A stretch of 64,000 bases of DNA. Source: Ascarosepion bandense (lineage: Eukaryota > Mollusca > Cephalopoda > Sepiida > Sepiidae). The stretch spans positions 1,177,501 through 1,241,500 of the forward strand of contig JBBBDQ010000230.1 of the NCBI GenBank assembly GCA_037127315.1, read 5' to 3'. Under the pieces are notes generated by a model. That model was not told the DNA's origin, searched no databases, and saw nothing but the letters and a program-made list of their open reading frames with translations. Positions 55,306-64,000 of this stretch are shown here, in pieces (the stretch's first letter is position 1; every line of letters begins with the position of its first letter). Made by a program: the position numbers and the translations under genes.

Positions 55306-55360
<55 letters not shown>
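55262..55360. repeat. (CA)n, (GTGC)n and (TA)n compound array
   Basis: acacac passes through cgtgcgtgcgtgc to a TA array. It marks the right edge of the duplicated segment. Confidence 0.95.
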
Positions 55361-55424
55361 CTGCCTTCAATATATGGATTCTTGTTCTAAATCTCTGAAA
55401 ATACTAACTTGAATAATTATTTGG

Positions 55425-55832
55425 TTGAAAGCTTCTGCTATTCATCACGGAGTTCCCGACAAAATTCAAATGACTATTTTGCAATTTAATCTATCCCGAT
55501 TTGGAAGTTCAACTAGAGTCAATTTTCCAACGACAAAATGAAACTTCCCTCTGTCTTCTTTACACATAGTTTCACGACTTCTTGTCTTTCTCTTAGCCGT
55601 CAAAATATTTGCAAAAAAGTTAGAGGGAGGCAACATCTCGTCGGTGAGAAAGTGAATGAAGTCGAGCTGCCGAATCGAGTTCGATTAAGTTGCAGATTCT
55701 CATTTGTATTTTGTCGAGAACCCCGTTGTGAATAGCAGGAACACCCGTCCAAATATAGTAAGAATATTCAATGCACGCTCGAATGGTAGTTTTATAAATG
55801 TGCAGAATGGATTCTGATAGAATATAATATGC
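55425..55832. mobile_element. two LINE-A fragments head to head
   Basis: 55425-55600 on the plus strand shows gttcccgacaaaattcaaat and the NVIDPDLAARL-type region. 55600-55832 shows the inverse of the same region (cgtcggtgagaaagtgaatg, tttgtcgagaacccc). They form an imperfect inverted pair of the same part of LINE-A. Confidence 0.6.
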
Positions 55833-55935
55833 GGTGAATGACTGACTGAACGAGGGTTGCCTGGTGTAACAGGAAAAAGAGTGCTAGGAGCCACCAGGGA
55901 TATGGAGAATCTAGCCAGACACAGACCTCCCATCT
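55833..55935 (+). mobile_element. LINE-C fragment
   Basis: MTERGLPGVTGKRVLGATRD-type sequence (tgaacgagggttgcctggtg) is the plus-strand equivalent of the region at 53860-53930. Confidence 0.55.
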
Positions 55936-56262
55936 TCTAAGCTCCCGTCTTCTGATTAGTTTTTAGCTGTAAAATCTTTTTAGTGTGCTTCTTCCTGAAC
56001 TGAACGGAATTTCATTCCGGCTGAATTATTTGATTTTTTTAAAATTTAATCATACTAATATGCTTGTTTTTTTTTTCCTTTTTTGTTACTCTATATATGG
56101 AATAGTGTTTTATTGCATAATTGGTAAGATTGGAAACCGAACCATTTTGCAGTATGTATTTGCTTTCTGCTATACATTGGAGTTTTCAATTTTCTCTGCA
56201 TATGTTTATGTTAAAGCCAGGGTTTTTGTGCAGGCCAATATTTTTCCCGAATAATGTCTTTG
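55936..56262 (+). other. open frame of 89 codons, unassigned
   Basis: The frame 55985-56254 is hydrophobic and Phe-rich. Composition alone explains this, and I recognise no family. I do not call it a gene. Confidence 0.2.
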
Positions 56263-56269
56263 TCGGATA

Positions 56270-56583
56270 TACTATGCGGTGAAATGGATATCTTAGAATG
56301 GATATGGATATCTTAGCTTAGAATGAAAAATCGGAGAGCCGAGTTCGAATTCGAGTTGAAATCATTGCAATCATTTACTCGCAAATATTCTTGGGAATGG
56401 TAAAAATTCACGACTTCTCCCTCCATATATGGGTTTAATAGCTTGACATACTGGGTTTTATAGCCTTGGTTTGCAAGCAGTCTACGCAGAATAAAAGGGA
56501 ACCTAACTTTTGCCTAGATAATCATGTCTCTTTCTAAACATGATCGCCCAAGCGTGTATCATGTATGTCACTTAACTGACGGA
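56270..56583 (+). mobile_element. SINE S with an internal duplication in the head
   Basis: ggatatcttagaatggatat followed by ggatatcttag shows a short duplication in the A-box region. The B box gagttcgaattcg and tail acatgatcgcccaagc follow. It ends cttaactgacgg. Confidence 0.85.
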
Positions 56584-56599
56584 CTGTCTGTGCCGGTGA

Positions 56600-56830
56600 T
56601 GAACTTCTTTTATTAGACGCTATATGTACCATGGCGGACTGAACACAACCAAGATTGAGCTAAGTACTTCAGTTGTCAAATCGAAAGTACTTTTTGGAAA
56701 TATCAAGAATCCAACCTGCAGTATCAGCAAGATATGTGTGGAAGGAAGGACAGCAGGCAATAGAAATAGAGGTCAACCACCAAAACGCTGGCTAGACAAT
56801 ATTCAATTGTTGACCAGATTTTATAAACTT
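56600..56830 (+). pseudogene. probable LINE-C-type C-terminal fragment
   Basis: ICVEGRTAGNRNRGQPPKRW followed by LDNIQLL matches the GRIEGKRSRGRQR-W-DN region of RTE-like LINEs. Upstream similarity is weak. Confidence 0.5.
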
Positions 56831-56916
56831 AACTCGGCTGTTCTTGATCGATATTTTCTGCGGGGAAGAATAACCCATGTCGATACACATTTCTGCAGCA
56901 TGCAGAGCAAGTTTTT

Positions 56917-57640
56917 TTTAATCGTTTCACCCCAAGTAAAGCAGTACCCCTACTGGTGCGCAGGGGGCTACATAAAAGAAAAGTGAAAGTTTAATCAGGT
57001 GGCGAGCAAAGAGAAAGACAAATCAGCTACTGAGAAATGTAAAGAGAAGTATGGGAAGACAGTTGCTAGGGTAGAGTGGGAAAGGAAAAGAACAAGACAC
57101 ACTAGGTGATGGGAAAAAGACGAAAGAAGGACTGGAGTCAAGTTGACAACAGTTGGGAATTGACGTTCTTTTATTCTTGAAGATTGTATCTGTCAGGAAA
57201 GCAAGTATAGTGAAGGGAGTACCACAGGCAGAAAGTACGAGAAAGGAAGCTAAGGGAGTAGAAGTGGCGGTTGCATTTATTTGGTTTGACTGTAAAAGGG
57301 TGCGACCCTGTTGCCGGACTGGTTACTCGAGTAAATTCTTGTGGAGGGGGCTTCAGAGACCTAAGCTTGTCGGTGCAGACAGACAGAGGGAAGCCGCATC
57401 ACGCCTGTGGGAAAGTGTCTGGAGATTTGTAGATGTACAAGATGGCCTCTAGTGGAAAAAAATTTCCTGGCCCGACACAGTGACCCAATCTTCCTAACAG
57501 TCGATTTAGCTATTGATTGAATGTAATGGTTCCACTTGAGGTCGGAAGAAAGGGAGAGACCGATGAGGCATAGCCTATTGCTTTTAGGGAGACTCGTTTG
57601 GTCCATGCTGAGAGGGGGTAGGAATGGTAGTTGACAGATA
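56917..57640 (-). pseudogene. LINE-A RT C-terminal region and 3' end
   Basis: The minus strand encodes IGLSLSSDLKWNHYIQSIAK, STVRKIGSLCRARKF, then a deletion, and toward the 3' end blocks of the QQGRTLLQ and SFLALPACG type. The 3' end is gctttacttggggtgaaacg followed by attaaa. The middle (CNVIDPDL to YKYF) is missing. Confidence 0.7.
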
Positions 57641-58194
57641 GCAGCATTTTATGAAGATAATAATATCATACAATATGTGAGGGTTTAGCTAAGTAATCAT
57701 GTTTTTCGCCGTTCAGTGTAGCTTCGCCTTTTAGCATTACTTTTGATGTAGCTTCAAACCATTTAACCAACACTATCGAGTTTTACTGTCGCTGTTGCAT
57801 ATTTTTTCATCTTTTGCCAATTGATCTTCAGACATAGTGCCCTCATTAGAAATATTTTTTTCTTTTTCTTCCATTCATGATATTCTTCTTTATTTTTCTG
57901 CCTGCTGTTTTCGTCTTACGCTATTCTATATTTTTACTTGTATGTAGGTAATAATATTTTGTTTTTGTGGCAAGACCTCTATTTGAGTGAAGTTTACGTC
58001 GTACCTGCTTACTGCATGAGGTGATACTTCAGAAGTAATTTGCCTTTCATCCTATACTTCATGAAATGTAAATGTCAGATTGGATATTCGTATCGTTTTT
58101 TTTATTCTGAGTTCGAAAGTTGACCCGCATTTTCATATAAAGAATTATCCAATCACCAGCTTTCTTTTTCCAGTTGTTTTGAACAGAATGCATT
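57641..58194. other. no recognisable feature
   Basis: AT-rich DNA without conserved frames. Confidence 0.4.
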
Positions 58195-58918
58195 GATATT
58201 CCGATCACGCTATTCTCCCAGAAAGCAAAACTGTTCGGCCTCACTCTCTCACCAGACCTCAAGTGATCTGCCGACATCGAATCAATAGCATCATCTATTG
58301 ATAAGAAAGTTGAGTCACTGTGCCGGGCCAGGAAGTTTTCTTTTCAGATCCCGCAAATTTATTATTCATCCGCGGATTGAATACTGTTGTCATATCTCAT
58401 CAGATGCTCTTGCTACTCATCTCGGGGTTCTTGATAAGATCCAAATGAGCATCTACAATGTAACCGATCCCGATTTAGCAGCTCCTTTTCAGTCTCTTTC
58501 ACACCGAGGGAATGTAGCTACCCTTTGTCTTTTCTACAAATATTTTCACGGCATCTGTACTGAAGAGCTTCATTCTCTGGTGACCCGCCGATTTGAATTT
58601 ACTCGAGCTACTAGATTAGCAACTATCTCTCAACCTTTTACCGTCAAAATAAGCAAACGTAATCGCTACTTCTACTTAATCAATTTCGCTTCTCGCACCT
58701 TTTGCCTGTGGAACTCCTTTCCGTATACTTTTTTCCTGATAGCTACTATCTCTAACAGTTTAAGTAAAACGTCAATTGTCATCTTCTATTCCTTTAACTA
58801 CCATCTTGTTCTTATTATTTCTTCTGCACCTTCTTCTTTTTCCCATTTACTCTTACTGTAACCCCCTGCTCACCAGTAGCAGCACTGCTTTACTTGGGGT
58901 GAAACGATTTTATAAATA
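58195..58918 (+). pseudogene. LINE-A, best preserved reading frame
   Basis: A 187-codon frame (58298-58861) contains HPRIEYCCHISSDALATHLG, VLDKIQMSIYNVTDPDLAAP, FQSLSHRGNVATLCLFYKYF, HGICTEELHSLVTRRFEFTR, ATRLATISQPFTVKISKRNR, YFYLINFASRTFCLWNSFPY and SNSLSKTSIV. Upstream in another frame is GLTLSPDLK. This is the thumb and C-terminal region of a non-LTR retrotransposon RT. The catalytic palm is absent. The 3' end is gctttacttggggtgaaacg. Confidence 0.8.
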
Positions 58919-59364
58919 AGTAATTTCAGAAATTTCTTGTTAAACCATTGTTTCTGAGATCCAAAAGTTTTTCGTCTTATACTCTAGATTCGTCGTTCCT
59001 ATTTTAAAATCTAAACCTACTAAACGTTTAAGAGAAGGTGAAGACACCAAGCGTTATACAATCTGTGTTTGATCAGTTAAAATGTGATATACACATGCAT
59101 AAACTCTGATTATCTAATGTTATGTTATCTTAACAGGTGACATTTGGCTCATAACTGCTTCATGCATTTTCTTCTTGTCTCATCACGTGTAAGTCATTAT
59201 CTTCCCATTTACAGTTTTCACTTGAATCAGATAATTTGCATTACAGACCTGCATGACAGCAGATACCATTAGTGAAAAAATAATTGAACACTTGTAAGGA
59301 ACTTCGTAAATACGAAGAAAATCAGTATTTCTTTGCATGTAAGTACCTAATTACTTTTAAACTA

Positions 59365-59371
<7 letters not shown>
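58919..59371. other. no recognisable feature
   Basis: AT-rich DNA. A small cgtaaatacg hairpin precedes the TA array at 59372-59419. Confidence 0.4.
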
Positions 59372-59419
<48 letters not shown>

Positions 59420-59422
<3 letters not shown>

Positions 59423-59612
59423 TAGAGAAAATTTTCAAAATTCAAATGTGTCGGATGTACATTTCGACATAGGATCTCTAATAGAGATTCTACGTCACGT
59501 CAGCGACATTGTTTTTTCCAAATGGCGAAGGCCCTGGGGTAGAGTTTGGAGGGGTTTTAGATTAACAACGGTCACAACGGGCACCTTTGAATTTTGAAAG
59601 TTTTCTCTAATT
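59420..59612. mobile_element. 193-bp element with 29-bp terminal inverted repeats
   Basis: aattagagaaaattttcaaa and its continuation through attcaaatgtg at the left are mirrored at the right by cacctttgaattttgaaag and ttttctctaatt, with two mismatches. The interior is GC-richer and non-coding. A TA array abuts the left end. Confidence 0.6.
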
Positions 59613-59749
59613 CATATTGGCTCTGTATTCTTAATACATTGAGCCCTCTGCCTGCATCACTTTTTAATGCTAAAAATTTTTAATATTGATTAGGATCAGG
59701 TTCTTGGAATTTACCTTCCTACTCTTCCACTTCGGATTAAAGAAAAACA

Positions 59750-59910
59750 ATATATATATATATATTGAATAAAAAGTGTGAGAAGCCATGAACATTTAGT
59801 TTAAAGTCTTTATTAATTGTTGCATAATATGATATTTTAAGTGTCCATTATGATATTTGTGACGCTACGCGTTTTTCGAGTCTAAGATTGACTCTCTTCA
59901 TGCGAATAAA
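59750..59910 (-). repeat. hammerhead-like repeat with TA downstream
   Basis: The minus strand at 59905-59862 reads gcatga, a gagtc/gactc stem, gaaa, then cgc-gta-gcg and tc. Stem III and the cleavage triplet (gtc) look intact, but the CTGANGA core is decayed. A TA array at 59750-59765 follows about 100 nt downstream. Confidence 0.45.
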
Positions 59911-59934
59911 TTTGTGGCTTTACACACACACACG

Positions 59935-59948
<14 letters not shown>

Positions 59949-59972
<24 letters not shown>

Positions 59973-60055
59973 ATATTTATTTAGAATTTATAACATAAAT
60001 ATGTTATAATATCACGACAAAAGAAGCTATTTTCTTTCGACACTACTTGTGTTTT
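59949..60055 (-). repeat. copy of the 3112-3195 repeat, TA downstream
   Basis: The minus strand from 60055 reads cttgataa, acac-loop-gtgt, cgaaag, then attataacat and tatttatttaga-type ends before the TA array (59949-59972). It is the inverse-orientation copy of 3112-3195. Confidence 0.55.
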
Positions 60056-60196
60056 ATCAAGTGGATAGCTTCCTTTTGTAAGGATATTAAAACATATTTA
60101 CGTCACAAATTTGAAATAAATATTTTTCGCTCTATTTTTAATGACCAATTTTTAAGAATAACGTTTTTCTGGATAAGCAATTTTATTTCATCTATA

Positions 60197-60198
60197 TA

Positions 60199-60255
<57 letters not shown>
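60197..60255. repeat. (TA)n microsatellite
   Basis: TA array downstream, on the minus strand, of the hammerhead-like motif at 60393-60444. Confidence 0.95.
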
Positions 60256-60258
<3 letters not shown>

Positions 60259-60392
60259 GGTAAAGACAAAACATCATTTTTACAATTCCGAGTTCTCTGG
60301 CATTTACATTTTTTTAAAAAAGTGCTCAGTACAATAAACAGTATAGAGCATAATATAACCATATAATTAATTTTGTTTTTTAATTAAAATAT

Positions 60393-60444
60393 ATTGCGAC
60401 ACGGAAATTTCTGTTTCGAGATTTCTACCTCGTCATCAGGCAAT
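60393..60444 (-). ncRNA. hammerhead-like motif, near-complete
   Basis: attgc (60444-60440) pairs with gcaat (60397-60393) as stem I. CTGATGA (60439-60433) is followed by one extra C, a gag/ctc stem, GAAA (60417-60414), aca...tgt as stem III and C17 at 60398. All three stems and both core strands are present. The single extra nucleotide before stem II is the only departure from the consensus. Confidence 0.5.
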
Positions 60445-60684
60445 GTTAGATCATTGTTGTGAAAATTAAATGAAAATAAATAGTAAATTTGAAAACTAAT
60501 AATCTGATTGGGCACAAATTTTGTCACGTGCTATTTGAAGATTAGTATTTCATAAAATATTATATGAATTTTTTATTAATCGTGCCATCAATATGTCAGG
60601 CGCTGGACTTTTTTAGTGATATGTTATGTCGTCTGTAACTCAGAGGTACATTGCCTCGGGACAATGTCGAAAACTTGTCCGAAG

Positions 60685-61350
60685 TTCTCTTCTTGAATGT
60701 GCCGTGTCCCTTCATGCCGATAATCACTCTCTACACTTTCATTATGATTTATAGCTCTCAATAAATTGGTTTTGGACCATTACACCTAAACCCTTTTTTG
60801 TCATTCATTGACTCACGCTCAGTAGGTAGGATATAAATTGATTTCCTATGTCTCTTTTGCTTTCGATTTTTTTAGCGAGCATCAAATCCGTCAAGCTCTT
60901 TTTCCTCATTAAAGGACGTGGACATTTAGAGTGTTTTTTCTTGATATTAAAGTGTAAGTGCCCATTTTGATTCCGTTGTCTCTAAAACATCGTCGTTGCT
61001 TATATGTTCTGTCTATGGTATTCCCAGTATTCATCTGAAGAACCACTTATCTGCTCCTTTAAGGCTCTTCTTAATTTGTGACGTGACTGTCCAGCCTTCA
61101 CTGCCATACATGCGAAATTATATGAAAAAAAAAGCTCTGTTCTTTTTTCATTATTATGAACGAGATCTTTCCGTTCTTTTATACATTCCTTAGCTTTTTT
61201 AAGGCAACTTTCGCTATCCCTCTGTGCATTCGGACTTGAGTGATGCTCTTTCCGTTCTCTGTGAAAACGTTTCCCATATATTGAAATGAAAGTATATTTT
61301 TTTTAATCTTGCTATCTCCGATTTGTAAGTTGGATGTTAGACTGTTAGAC
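60685..61350 (-). pseudogene. LINE-C RT thumb and C-terminus
   Basis: On the minus strand, NLQIGDSKIKKNILSFQYMG, NVFTENGKSITQVRMHRGIA, KVALKKLRNVYKRTE, then YGSEGWTVTSQIKKSLKGAD, KWFFR-ILGIP-TEHISNDD and a terminal HEGTRHIQEE give the LINE-C order. It starts after the catalytic Asp block, so it is 5'-truncated. Several stops are present. Confidence 0.7.
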
Positions 61351-61925
61351 ACGGAAATTAAAATAACATAAATTTACGTGGCCTTGTACCCTTTCCAAGT
61401 GCGTGGACACAAAATCTCGTCAGTGCTAGCGCAACAGATTTATTATTAAGAATAGTTTTGAACATAAAGAAATCGACTATTATTATTACTATTATTATTA
61501 TTATTGTTCGCTGTATTAGTAGTAGTAGTAGTAGTACTTTTTGGTTTCTGTTCACAACAATAGCTTGCCAAGGCTTACGTTAAAGCATGATAAATACATA
61601 CATTCTGTTTCTGCATATTGTGATGTTAAGCGATACATAATATGGACATTGTCAATATTTCTTTTTACAATGGCAACACTCATCTAAGAAGATTAATTGT
61701 TACACAGTTATAAGTTACAGTGCAATCTTTCGTAGACAACATAAATCTTGTTAATATGATTGTCTATATATTTTTAATCGGACACAGGGATCCAAATATT
61801 GGTTTAATAGTAGATATATTATGCTTCATTTGATATTCCGTTTCAAAAGCATAGTTTTACTTAATTTGTCAACTTAATTTGTTACATATATTTGAAACCA
61901 ATGATGTAATGAAAATGTATGATTT
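61351..61925. other. no recognisable gene; (ATT)n near 61480-61505
   Basis: AT-rich DNA with short (ATT)n and (AGT)n arrays. Confidence 0.45.
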
Positions 61926-61929
61926 GTGT

Positions 61930-62820
61930 ATAGGACAAAAGACCTGTTCAGCAACAGGATGTATAAAAGCAAATTACAGAACACTAATACTAGAAAAAGA
62001 AAAAAATACTTCACAGATGGCACTAGTATATCAGAGATAAGAGAGTGCAACTAACAATACACAAAAATAAGGAAGAACCAAAAATATTGAAAAGCGAAAT
62101 GGAATTGGCAATGGATAAATTGAACAGAAGCAAAGCACAGGGCCTGACGTCCTTCGACGGCTTTGGCGTAGACATGATCAAAGAAATACTGAAAGAAATC
62201 TACAACAGCGACAATATACCGGAGGACCTAAGCAGATCAATTTTTATAGCACTACCTAAGAAGCCAGGTGCAAAGGAATATGAACTCCACCAAACAATCA
62301 GCTTAATGAGCAACATGACAAAACTCACCATGTGGATTCTGATGAGCAGAGCGCGCAGCAGAATCGACCCAGATATAGTACAAGAACAGTGGGGATTCGT
62401 TAAAGATACCGAAACGAGGAATGCGATATTCATGCTCAGAAATTTATCTGACAGAGCTATACAAATGCAGAAGGACTTTTATCTGAGGATAACATAGAGT
62501 GAGCACATAAGCAACGATGAAGTTTTGAAGAGGATGCAAACGAGAAGAAAACTGATACTTAACATCAGGAAGTGACAGAAGATGTTCCTGGGAACACGTC
62601 ATGAGGAAGGAGGGTCTGGAAAATTTAATATTTGCAGGACGGATAGAGGGAAAGCAGCGCCTGAGATACGTTATAGTCATGAGCAAATAGATTGCGGAGC
62701 AGGCTTTGAGAGTGATACCAAGAGGATAATTACTGAAAGCGGTAAGAGACAGAGCCAAATGGAAATCCATAATCGCCTACGTCCTGAAAATACACGACAT
62801 ATGAACAAACAAAAATCGGG
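61930..62820 (+). pseudogene. LINE-C RT with internal deletion
   Basis: A 150-codon frame (62045-62497) encodes the RT fingers: KILKSEMELAMDKLNRSKAQ, GLTSFDGFGVDMIKEILKEI, NIPEDLSRSIFIALPKKPGA, ISLMSNMTKLTMWILMSRAR and IVQEQWGFVKDTETRNAIFM. The copy then jumps to the C-terminal region: HISNDEVLKRMQTRRKLILN, MFLGTRHEEGGSGKF, GKAAPEIRYS and NRLRPENTRHM. The catalytic palm (FADD) and thumb are deleted. It ends at a TA array (62828-62887). Confidence 0.8.
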
Positions 62821-62838
62821 TTAGTTAGCTGTTATATA

Positions 62839-62887
<49 letters not shown>

Positions 62888-62890
<3 letters not shown>

Positions 62891-63244
62891 ATTATTTACT
62901 TAAATATGGCTAAAATATGAAAACTATGAAAATAGTGTTTAAACAAATAAATTTGAAATGTCGGTTATTAATTCCATTTCGTTCATTTCCTGAACATTCC
63001 ATAACATCTTCTATTTACATTTGTTAACATTACGAAGTGAGCAGAAGTGATTATTTACGAGAAATCGGAAAATAGTATATTTATAAGGTTTGATTGTGCT
63101 TTGTTAAAACTAAAATCATTAGTGCTTGTGTGGTCTAAAATCAATTGATGATTTCCTCTATGTTGTTAGCGGTTGCAGATTCGAATACTGCCGAATAATA
63201 TGAATTTTTGTAACATGATTTCTCACAAATATTCAGACCAGTAG

Positions 63245-63286
<42 letters not shown>

Positions 63287-63440
63287 GTTTAATTAAAATC
63301 AGAATACCTACTCAAATACGGGTATCGATCAAAAATAATATTCAAACAAAGAAGTTAAATATGACGGTTGTTAATTCCATTTCGTCAAGCTCTGGAGATT
63401 TCTGTAATATATGTGCTGTTTCTAATTTTATTTTACAAAC
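62888..63440. repeat. repeat blocks related to 11450-11640, with internal (TA)n
   Basis: attcagaccagtagaat, gtttaattaaaa, acgggtatcgat and aaaaataatattcaa around the TA array at 63249-63283 match 11497-11585 (aatcaggccagtagata, gtttaattaaaa, acgagtatcgat, aaaaataatgttcaa). tgtcggttattaattccatt near 62960 and 63366 is a short local repeat. Confidence 0.55.
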
Positions 63441-63442
63441 TC

Positions 63443-63445
<3 letters not shown>

Positions 63446-63507
<62 letters not shown>
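63446..63507. repeat. (CA)n microsatellite
   Basis: Clean dinucleotide array. Confidence 0.97.
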
Positions 63508-63508
<1 letters not shown>

Positions 63509-63539
63509 AAAAATTAATTTACACCACGTGTATCTAAAA

Positions 63540-64000
63540 AAAAAAACAATTGCGCGGGAATTCACCCTTTATCATACCCTTTGTGGTCAAAAACAAGGAC
63601 GGCGTACCCAAAAGCTCGGACGTAGTGGAAAGTACACTACGTGGTCAAAAATACGAATTTTCGACCAATCAGGGCTCGACATAAGAAACACACTTTTTGA
63701 TCTCCCAGGAGCCTCACGCCAAGTTAAAAGGGAAGCAGAAACTTTCAACGCTAGAGGGAGAAGCAGCCTGCTCAAAACACAGAGGTGCTCACGGATAGAT
63801 CGCAGCACATACACACAGAATTCAGTAGTTCACATAACAGGCAGTATCACGTATCAGTGAACGTTCTTTCACTCTCTCTTTCTCTCACCTCGCTCGCAAC
63901 ACATCGTCCTTCCTTTCCCTCCCACATTCCCAGTTCCTTTCTTTCTTCCTTTTTACAGCTTTACGGACAACTACATTTTTGTACAAAAAAAATAATTCTT
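63540..64000. other. GC-richer unassigned segment
   Basis: 63580-63850 is less AT-rich than the rest of the window and has overlapping frames of 110 codons (plus) and 75 codons (minus), with no recognised family. ctacgtggtcaaaaa and tttgtggtcaaaaa recur within it, and tctctctttctctcacctcg follows. It could be the edge of a unit continuing beyond the window. Confidence 0.25.

Overview
The window reads as a transposon-dense, AT-rich intergenic or intronic stretch of a coleoid cephalopod genome, most likely an octopus. I infer this from the dense (TA)n arrays, a tRNA-derived SINE present in about a dozen copies, and the mix of LINE, Penelope-like, Ty3/gypsy and mariner relics. I found no convincing host protein gene, rRNA, functional tRNA, CRISPR array or bacterial feature. 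Almost all coding signal is decayed retroelement sequence.

Layout. 1-5.3 kb: a 74-codon open frame of unknown origin, the C-terminal part of a Penelope-like (PLE) reverse transcriptase with GIY-YIG remnant, TA arrays, a LINE-A copy and the first of two PLE N-terminal fragments. 6.1-9.0 kb: a minus-strand Ty3/gypsy pol in the order integrase, RT, RNase H (Gmr1-like order), interrupted by a SINE with clear target duplications and by a LINE-A. 9-18.5 kb: TA-flanked small repeats, hammerhead-ribozyme motifs (one canonical, one dimer-like 223-bp unit), a 781-bp TIR element and several palindromes. 19-31.4 kb: a 637-bp giant inverted repeat, LINE-A and LINE-B relics, LTR-like repeats, RTE-like LINE-C copies, a mariner and a TIR-flanked SINE-like element. 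31.6-33.1 kb: a purine-strand-biased tract. 33.6-44.8 kb: a second mariner, LINE-A copies carrying SINEs, minisatellites and further purine-rich tracts. 44.8-64 kb: LINE-C, LINE-A and SINE relics, a palindromic hammerhead pair, a structured GC-rich retroposed insert, a recent 300-bp duplication and more TA-linked ribozyme-like motifs.

Three LINE families are used as working names. LINE-A has a C-terminal RT region with a SLSHRRDVASLCLFYKYF-type motif and a 3' end near ccttgcttggggtgaaacg. LINE-B has a KTRKLL-type motif and a VIVGTLGIIK-type C-terminus. LINE-C is RTE-like, with LTENGKCDTEI-type and ATEMWF/RRMLRIPW-type motifs and a 3' end encoding RLRPEGTRH. Clade assignments are from memory of family motifs and are not computed.

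The most interesting system is a set of small elements with hammerhead or hammerhead-like motifs (CTGANGA, hairpin, GAAA, short stem III) placed just 5' of a (TA)n tract on the same strand. They recur more than ten times, sometimes as head-to-head palindromes, once as a dimer-like 223-bp unit, and twice overlapping the start codon of a PLE N-terminal reading frame. PLEs and animal retrozymes are known to carry hammerhead ribozymes. The consistent coupling to TA arrays and the palindromic pairs deserve checking.
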